Assembly: GCA_041397845.1 (NCBI GenBank)
Contig: JAWKVW010000019.1
Location: forward strand, 1-64,000
Source: JAKPQE01 sp041397845
GTDB lineage: Bacteria; Pseudomonadota; Alphaproteobacteria; Rhizobiales; JAKPQE01
Reading direction: 5' to 3'
Length of the DNA stretch: 64,000 bases
Below are positions 58,936 to 64,000 of this stretch, in pieces. The first letter of the stretch is position 1, and every line of letters starts with the position of its first letter. The position numbers and the translations under genes were made by a program. The notes under the pieces were generated by a model that was not told the DNA's origin, made no database searches, and worked only from the letters and a program-made list of their open reading frames with translations.

Positions 58936-59878
58936 ATGACAATCGAAGCGCGTCTGAAAATCGCGGTGATCGTGGCGATCGCCGCCATTGATGCCGTCTG
59001 GGCGTCGGTGGCGGGCATTCGTTTCGACTGGCCGGGAGCGCTGCAGCTTCTCGTCGCCTGCCCGGTGCTGGCGCTCGTCTGGGCCTATTATGCGCTGAAG
59101 CGCGGCGAGGCGGGGCTGGCGACGATGGCGCGGGAGACGCTGTTCCTGCTCAGCTTCTCGGGTGCGACGGCGCTTCTGTCCTATCTGGTGACGACGCTGA
59201 ACCGGCCGCTCATCGACGAGACGCTGGTCGCGGTCGATGCGGCGATCGGCTTCGACTGGATGGCCTACATCGCCTTCATCAACGCTCATCCGCTGCTCGG
59301 CGACCTGTCGACCGGCTTCTATCTCAGCTCGCTGCCGCTCATTGCGCTTGCGATCGCGGTGCTGCCGCTGATCGGCAAGGCGGACCGGGCGGCCGAGCTT
59401 TTGACGACGGTGATGGTCGGCGCGCTCATCGCGATCGCGATTTCCGGCATCCTGCCGGCGTCCGGGCGCTGGCCTACTACCAGCCGTCGCCGGACTTCTA
59501 TCTGCAGAACGGTCCGCTCGTCGATCTCGACTACAAGCAGACCTTCTTCGACCTGCGGTCCGGTGCGCCGGTGCTCTTCTCGCTGGCCGAGCCGAAGGGC
59601 CTCATCGCGTTCCCGTCCTATCACGTGGCGCTCGGCGCGATCCTGATGCTGACGCTGCGCGACATGCCGCGCTTCCTCGTGCCGGTCATGCTGATCAACG
59701 GCACGATGATCCTGACGACGCCGATCGACGGCGGCCATCACATGGTCGACGGTATTGCCGGTTTGCCCTCGGGCTCGTTGTCTTCCGTCTGTCGCTGGCC
59801 CTGCGGGCGGTGTTTGCCCGGCGGGATGGCGAAGCGACGATGTCCGGCGCCGGGGCGGCGCCGGTGCCGGCGGAATAG
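58936..59878 (+). pseudogene. Second PAP2-superfamily paralogue with two frameshifts
   Basis: The sequence is a close paralogue of the upstream gene: MTIEARLKIAVIVAIAAIDA, YYALKRGEAGLATMARETLF, FPSYHVALGAILMLTLRDMP and TTPIDGGHHMVDGIAG are all present. One base is missing near 59464-59466 (GGG where the paralogue alignment needs GGGG), shifting frame after ILPASG. Another is missing near 59762-59764 (TTT for TTTT) after DGIAG. Restoring both gives about 314 residues ending at the TAG at 59876-59878. Both sites are homopolymers, so either recent decay or sequencing error is possible. The intact catalytic motifs favour a gene that was recently, or is still, functional. Confidence 0.8.
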
Positions 59879-59891
59879 CCAATCAGGCCAA

Positions 59892-60320
59892 TCAGCCTTC
59901 GATCGCGGCGCGGATCTTCCCGGCGTTGGCGGCGAGGACCGCGTGGTCGGCCATGGCGCCGGTATAGGGCGGCATGGCGACGCCCTCGAAGCGCGGCACG
60001 ATGTGGAAATGCAGGTGGAACACCACCTGACCGCCGGCCGGCTCGTTGTACTGCAGGAGCGAGATGCCGTCGGCGGCGAAGGCCTTCTTCACCGCGCGGG
60101 CGATCTTCTGCACCGTCACCATGGTGCTGGCGAGGGATGCGTGCTCGATGTCGAGCAGGTTGCGCGCCGGCTTCTTCGGAATGATCAGCGTGTGGCCGTC
60201 GCAGCGCGGCATGATGTCCATGAAGGCGTAGCTGTGCTCGTCCTCATAGACCTTGTGGGACGGAATCTCGCCGCGAAGGATCTTGGCGAAGATGTTGTCG
60301 TTGTCGTAGGCGGCAACCAT
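59892..60320 (-). CDS. HIT-family nucleotide-binding hydrolase
   Basis: The 142-residue histidine-triad protein has the catalytic motif VFHLHFHIVPRFEG and the nucleotide-binding part IFAKILRGEIPSHKVYED, AFMDIMPRCDGHTLIIPKK. HIT hydrolases act on nucleoside phosphoramidates or dinucleotides. The ATG at 60320 starts the family N-terminus. It is the last gene of a minus-strand RidA-GDPD-FemAB-like-HIT series. Confidence 0.9.
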   Translation of the reverse strand: MVAAYDNDNIFAKILRGEIPSHKVYEDEHSYAFMDIMPRCDGHTLIIPKKPARNLLDIEHASLASTMVTVQKIARAVKKAFAADGISLLQYNEPAGGQVVFHLHFHIVPRFEGVAMPPYTGAMADHAVLAANAGKIRAAIEG

Positions 60321-60373
60321 GTCGAGCCCTCGGAATCTGTTCTTCCCGTTTGTTTCAGGGGCAGGGGCAGGGG

Positions 60374-61555
60374 TCAAGAGGCGGCGGTGTCGCCGCGCCG
60401 ATAAGGCCCGGCGTCGGCCAGGGCATCGGCCTCGAGGGCGACATGGCGGCGCTCCTCGTCGAGGTAATCGGCGACGGCACGGCGGAAGGACGGATCGGCG
60501 ATGTAGTGGGCCGAGCGCGTCTCGACGGGCATATAGCCGCGCGCCAGCTTGTGGGTGCCCTGGGCGCCGGCCTCGACACGGGGCAGGCGCTGCGCGATGG
60601 CGAAGTCGATCGCCTGATGGTAGCAGACCTCGAAATGCAGGAAGGGCTGGTCCTCGAGGGCGCCCCAGTAGCGGCCATAGAGCGCATCCGAGCCGATGAA
60701 ATTGAGCGCGCCGGCGATGCGGCGGCCGGCCCGGACGGCAAAGACGAACAGCATCCGCTCGGCCATGCGCCCGGCGATCAGCGAGAAGAAGCGGCGATTG
60801 AGGTAGGGCCGGCCCCATTTGCGGCCGCTGGTATCGAGATAGAACTCGAAGAAGTCGTCGAGATGGGCCTCGGTGATGTCGCGGCCGGTCACCCATTCGA
60901 TGGCGATGCCGTTGGCAAGCGCCTCGCGCCGCTCGCGTTTCAGGGCCTTGCGCTTGCGCGAGGCGAGGGTTGCGAGGAAATCGTCATAGCTCGCGTAGCC
61001 GGCGTTTTCGAAATGGAACTGGCGATCGCGGCGGGCGAGATAGCCGGCCGCCTCGAAGGTGCCGGCGTCTTGCAGCGTCAGGAATGTCGCGTGGGCGGAG
61101 GATGCGCCAACGCGCCGGCAGAGCTCGACAATCGCCGAGGCGAGCAGCGCCCGGTCGGAGGCCTCGCCGCTGCCCGGCCGGGTGAGCAGGCGGCGGCCGG
61201 TCGCCGGGGTGAACGGCACGGAGACCTGGAGCTTGGGATAGTAACGGCCGCCGGCGCGGCGCCAGGCATCGGCCCAGCCGTGGTCGAAGACGTATTCGCC
61301 GAGGGAGTGGTTCTTGGCGTAGCAGGGCACGACGGCGGACGGGCGGCCGTCGTCGCCGTCAAGAACGAGGTGCTGGGTCATCCAGCCTTCCGCCGCGCCG
61401 ACGCAGCCGGCATCCTCGAGGGCGGAGAGAAAATCGTAGGATACGAACGGGTCGAAAGCGCCGCCCGAGGCCGCATGAGGGTTGGCGCAGGCGTCCCAAT
61501 CCTCCCTTGCGATCTCGCCAAGGCTGGCAAGGACCGTCACTGCCCGTTCCGTCAT
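60374..61555 (-). CDS. FemAB-like GNAT protein (DUF482 family)
   Basis: The 393-residue protein belongs to the FemAB-like/DUF482 group (GNAT fold): GAFDPFVSYDFLSALEDAGC, LVLDGDDGRPSAVVPCYAKN, YPKLQVSVPFTPATGRRLL, SRKRKALKRERREALANGI, ALNFIGSDALYGRYWGALED and EAGAQGTHKLARGYMPVET. Related enzymes transfer aminoacyl or acyl groups in envelope or peptide biosynthesis, but no substrate is established for this branch. It lies 53 bases upstream of the HIT gene and 105 bases downstream of the GDPD gene. Confidence 0.86.
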   Translation of the reverse strand: MTERAVTVLASLGEIAREDWDACANPHAASGGAFDPFVSYDFLSALEDAGCVGAAEGWMTQHLVLDGDDGRPSAVVPCYAKNHSLGEYVFDHGWADAWRRAGGRYYPKLQVSVPFTPATGRRLLTRPGSGEASDRALLASAIVELCRRVGASSAHATFLTLQDAGTFEAAGYLARRDRQFHFENAGYASYDDFLATLASRKRKALKRERREALANGIAIEWVTGRDITEAHLDDFFEFYLDTSGRKWGRPYLNRRFFSLIAGRMAERMLFVFAVRAGRRIAGALNFIGSDALYGRYWGALEDQPFLHFEVCYHQAIDFAIAQRLPRVEAGAQGTHKLARGYMPVETRSAHYIADPSFRRAVADYLDEERRHVALEADALADAGPYRRGDTAAS

Positions 61556-61660
61556 GTGGCTGCCCGCTGAAAACTCCGTCTCCGCGAAGAGGTAAGGGAC
61601 CCGCGCGTCATCTCAAGGCGCTCGCCGGCATTTGCCGCGCTTGGCATGCGGCCGGCGGCC

Positions 61661-62413
61661 TCATTCAGGCAGGAAGCCCTCGAATATGATCTGGTCGGCA
61701 TAGCGGGCGGCGCGGGCGCGCTGCTCGGCGGTGCGCACGGTCCAGGTCAGCAATGGCCGGCCGAGCGCCTTCATGAGGAGCGGGGCCGCCGCCGGCAGGC
61801 CGTCGATGTCGTAAGCGATGAAATGCGGCTGCGAGCGGTGGGCGTGCAGCAGGTGGCGGAGCTGGAAGCGTTGCCAGGCGGTGAGGCCGTAGCGGTTCCA
61901 GTAGCCAAGGTCGCGGTAGTTCTCGCCGACGATGCCGCGGGCAAGGCCGGGCGCCAGGTGGGCGAGGGCGGCGACGGGGCGGGGATCGAACGACATCGTC
62001 GCGACCGGGCCACGATATTCCAGGCAGAGTTCGGCGACGCGGCGGGCAAGGCCGGGGGCGCGGTCCCAACTGCTCTTCAGCTCGATGATGAGCGGCACCC
62101 GGCCGCCAACCTGATCGAGCAGTTCGCCGAGCGTCTGGATGCGGTCGGCGGTATCGCGAAAGGCGACCTGCTGCAGTTCGCGGGCCGGGAATTCGCCGAC
62201 ATGGCCGGTGCCGAGGGTGAGGCGCTCCAGCGTGCCGTCGTGAAAGACGACAGCCTCGCCGTCGGAGGTGAGGCGGACGTCGCATTCAATGGCAAAATTG
62301 CGCTCGATCGCGCCGGCAAAGGCGGACGAGGTGTTCTCGATGATGCCGCGCCCGGCGGCATGCAGCCCGCGATGGGCGACCGGGCGCGCCGTCAGCCAGC
62401 CTAGATCGCGCAT
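61661..62413 (-). CDS. Glycerophosphodiester phosphodiesterase family protein
   Basis: This 250-residue GDPD TIM-barrel enzyme has the catalytic segments PVAHRGLHAAGRGIIENT, AIECDVRLTSDGEAVVFHD and VPLIIELKSSW, and ends with TWTVRTAEQRARAARYADQI. It hydrolyses glycerophosphodiesters to glycerol-3-phosphate and an alcohol. No signal peptide is seen, so it is probably cytoplasmic. It starts 5 bases after the RidA gene stop, in one operon. Confidence 0.9.
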   Translation of the reverse strand: MRDLGWLTARPVAHRGLHAAGRGIIENTSSAFAGAIERNFAIECDVRLTSDGEAVVFHDGTLERLTLGTGHVGEFPARELQQVAFRDTADRIQTLGELLDQVGGRVPLIIELKSSWDRAPGLARRVAELCLEYRGPVATMSFDPRPVAALAHLAPGLARGIVGENYRDLGYWNRYGLTAWQRFQLRHLLHAHRSQPHFIAYDIDGLPAAAPLLMKALGRPLLTWTVRTAEQRARAARYADQIIFEGFLPE

Positions 62414-62418
62414 ATGGC

Positions 62419-62883
62419 TCAGGCGACCTCGACGATGGCGTCGATCTCGACGGCGACGCCGAGCGGCAGCACCGGCGCGCCGACGGCGAAGCGGGCGTGG
62501 CGGCCGCGATCGCCGAGCACCTCGACCATGAGGTCGGAAGCGCCGTTGATGACCGCCGGCTGGTCGGTGAAGGCATCGGTCGAGCTGACGAAGCCGCCGA
62601 GCTTGACGATGCGGACGATGCGGTCGAGGTCGCCAAGGGCGGCCTTGCACTGGGCGAGGATGTTGATGGCGCACTGGCGGGCGGCGGCCTTGCCGGCGGC
62701 AACGTCGAGGTCCTCGCCGAGACGGCCCTTGTGGGCGACGCCGCCGGGGGCGACCGGAATCTGGCCGGAGACGAAGAGCAGATTGCCGCTCTGCACGAAG
62801 GGGACATAGTTGGCTGCCGGCGCGGGCGCGCCCGGGAGTTCGATGCCGAGTTCTTTCAGCCGGGCTTCGGTCGCGCCGCTCAT
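62419..62883 (-). CDS. RidA (YjgF/YER057c/UK114) family protein
   Basis: The 154-residue protein has the RidA core VPFVQSGNLLFVSGQIPVAP, QCAINILAQCKAALGDLDRI and VKLGGFVSSTDAFTDQPAVI, and the conserved Arg in RHARFAVGAPVLPLGVAVEI. RidA proteins hydrolyse reactive enamine/imine intermediates; this longer branch may prefer other substrates. The ATG at 62883 begins the family N-terminus. It is the first gene of the minus-strand operon, divergent from eipB. Confidence 0.9.
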   Translation of the reverse strand: MSGATEARLKELGIELPGAPAPAANYVPFVQSGNLLFVSGQIPVAPGGVAHKGRLGEDLDVAAGKAAARQCAINILAQCKAALGDLDRIVRIVKLGGFVSSTDAFTDQPAVINGASDLMVEVLGDRGRHARFAVGAPVLPLGVAVEIDAIVEVA

Positions 62884-63092
62884 GATGCCTCCGTCGTCGG
62901 ATGGATGATGGTGGATGAATGTCGATTGCCTCGACCTTATCCGATCGGTGCGGCGCGATGCCATCGTTTTGCGCGTGGCCGTTCACGGCATTTTGCCGAC
63001 CGCAAGCGCGCGACAGCCGCGATTTTCTGCTATGACGACGCGTTTCGTTGACCGGCCACACGTTGTGGACGGGCGCGAATGGGAGTTTGTTC

Positions 63093-64000
63093 ATGGTCCT
63101 GAAATTCGCTGTGCCTGCGCTGCGTTCCCTGCCACTGATGCTGGCGCTCCTTGCCGCGCCCGTGACCGCATTGGCGCAGGGCGCCGGAATGCCGGCGGGC
63201 GAGGGCAATTCCGCCGGGGCGGAAAAGCCGCTCGAGGCGCCGATCGTGCTAGTGCCGCATCGCGCGGTCTATGACCTGAAGCTTGGCAGCGAGGCGGGCG
63301 AGGGCGGCGTTGCGGGTCTTCGCGGGCGGATGGTCTTCGAGTTCACCGGGGCGGCCTGCGAGGGCTATTCGGTCAATTTCCGGTTCGTCACCGACATGAC
63401 CGACAATGACGGCGGCCGCCGCATCAGCGACCTGCGCTCGACATCCTACGAGAGCGGCGATGCCACTTCCTTCCGGTTCATCTCGAAGGATTTCCTCGAC
63501 AACAAGTTGACCGATGAAGTGAAAGGCAGCGCCGAGCGTGGCGCCGACGGCACCATCACCGTGAAGACGTTGCAGCCGGCGAAGGCCGAGGTGAAGTCGG
63601 ACGTGCGCACGCTGCTGCCGACCGAGCACCTCATCGAAACGATCGCCAAGGCGCGGGCCGGCGTTGCCTTCTTCGAGGCGCCGATCTTCGACGGGTCGGA
63701 TGACGGCACCAAGTTCTTCGCCACGGCGTCGGTGATCGGCGCGCCGGCCGTGCCGGCCGCCGACGACCCGGAGACGGGGGCGGTTCCGGATGTGATGAAG
63801 GCGCTGCCGGTCTGGCCGGTGACGCTGACCTATTTCGATCTCGAGGAGAGCGCCGGCGAGCTGACGCCGGTCTACAAGCTCACCTTCCAGCTCTACGACA
63901 ACGGCATCAGCCGGCATGTGGCGATGGACTACGGCGAGTTCGGCATCGACGGGACGCTCGTCGAGCTGACGCTGCTTGATCCGCCGGCCTGCGCCCGGGC
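63093..64000 (+). CDS. eipB: Cell envelope integrity protein EipB-like (DUF1849), runs off the right edge
   Basis: The frame from ATG 63093 is open to the window end (302 codons). A signal peptide (VLKFAVPALRSLPLMLALLA, cut after ALA near residue 28) precedes a beta-rich domain: IVLVPHRAVYDLKLGSEAG, GLRGRMVFEFTGAACEGYSV, ISDLRSTSYESGDATSFRFI, and later MDYGEFGIDGTLVELTLLD. This is the EipB pattern of a periplasmic beta-spiral protein needed for envelope integrity in Brucella and relatives. The two cysteines visible (GAACEG and PPACAR) fit the disulphide known in the family. The C-terminus is missing. Confidence 0.85.
   Translation, partial: MVLKFAVPALRSLPLMLALLAAPVTALAQGAGMPAGEGNSAGAEKPLEAPIVLVPHRAVYDLKLGSEAGEGGVAGLRGRMVFEFTGAACEGYSVNFRFVTDMTDNDGGRRISDLRSTSYESGDATSFRFISKDFLDNKLTDEVKGSAERGADGTITVKTLQPAKAEVKSDVRTLLPTEHLIETIAKARAGVAFFEAPIFDGSDDGTKFFATASVIGAPAVPAADDPETGAVPDVMKALPVWPVTLTYFDLEESAGELTPVYKLTFQLYDNGISRHVAMDYGEFGIDGTLVELTLLDPPACAR

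Overview
The window is about 64 kb of uniformly GC-rich chromosomal DNA with strong G/C third-position bias. The gene content points to an alphaproteobacterium, most likely of the Hyphomicrobiales (Rhizobiales): a MipZ division-site ATPase, an EipB-type envelope protein, a small phasin, DUF1489, DUF4169 and DUF2065 proteins, the thyA-folA-hflK-hflC-degP order, the clpS-clpA pair, and a RidA-GDPD-FemAB-like-HIT operon. There are no insertion sequences, no integrase and no CRISPR array. Most of it is core genome with a few accessory islands.

Layout. 1-1.5 kb: end of an acylphosphatase gene, lipB, an orphan short FliN-like protein and tRNA-Leu(GAG). 1.7-8.4 kb: a three-gene operon of two transglutaminase-like proteins and a circularly permuted ATP-grasp/alpha-E protein, a predicted amide-bond-forming system whose product is unknown. 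8.4-20.5 kb: a complete assimilatory nitrate module. NasT (ANTAR antiterminator) and NasS (nitrate sensor) are followed by a leader with a sigma-54 promoter, an ANTAR-type double hairpin and an intrinsic terminator, then nrtA, nrtB, a fused double-ATPase nrtCD, nirB, nirD and nasA. Nitrate would be imported by NrtABCD, reduced to nitrite by NasA and to ammonium by NirBD, with read-through of the leader controlled by NasST.

20.5-26.9 kb: an acyl-CoA ligase, a polytopic polysaccharide polymerase-like protein, then two translationally coupled genes resembling gene-transfer-agent head-spike proteins (spike base and spike fibre), a ketopantoate-reductase-like oxidoreductase and a divergent TetR regulator. 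26.9-34 kb: a UvrD/PcrA helicase, a Tat-exported dienelactone hydrolase, a CLC chloride transporter with a thioesterase, and a GlcD-type FAD oxidase. 34-38.3 kb: a large AsmA-family gene broken by a one-base frameshift, and small RHH and DUF4169 proteins. 38.3-44.2 kb (minus strand): thyA, a GNAT gene and folA, then hflK, hflC, a DUF2065 gene and degP. 44.3-53 kb: a SlyD/FKBP-like plus methyltransferase fusion, an unknown 244-residue protein, isovaleryl-CoA dehydrogenase, a secreted SH3-like protein, a DUF1489 protein, panC, mipZ, a D-Ala-D-Ala carboxypeptidase and a phasin. 53.4-57.4 kb: clpS, clpA with an unusual basic tail, and azlCD. 57.5-59.9 kb: tandem PAP2-family paralogues, the second carrying two frameshifts. 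59.9-64 kb: the RidA operon on the minus strand and the start of eipB.

The points most worth a second look are the NasT-controlled leader with its internal anatomy visible, the head-spike pair beside a polysaccharide polymerase, the FKBP-methyltransferase fusion, the transglutaminase/ATP-grasp operon, the asymmetric nucleotide-binding sites of the nitrate transporter ATPase, and three single-base indels that all fall in short homopolymers.
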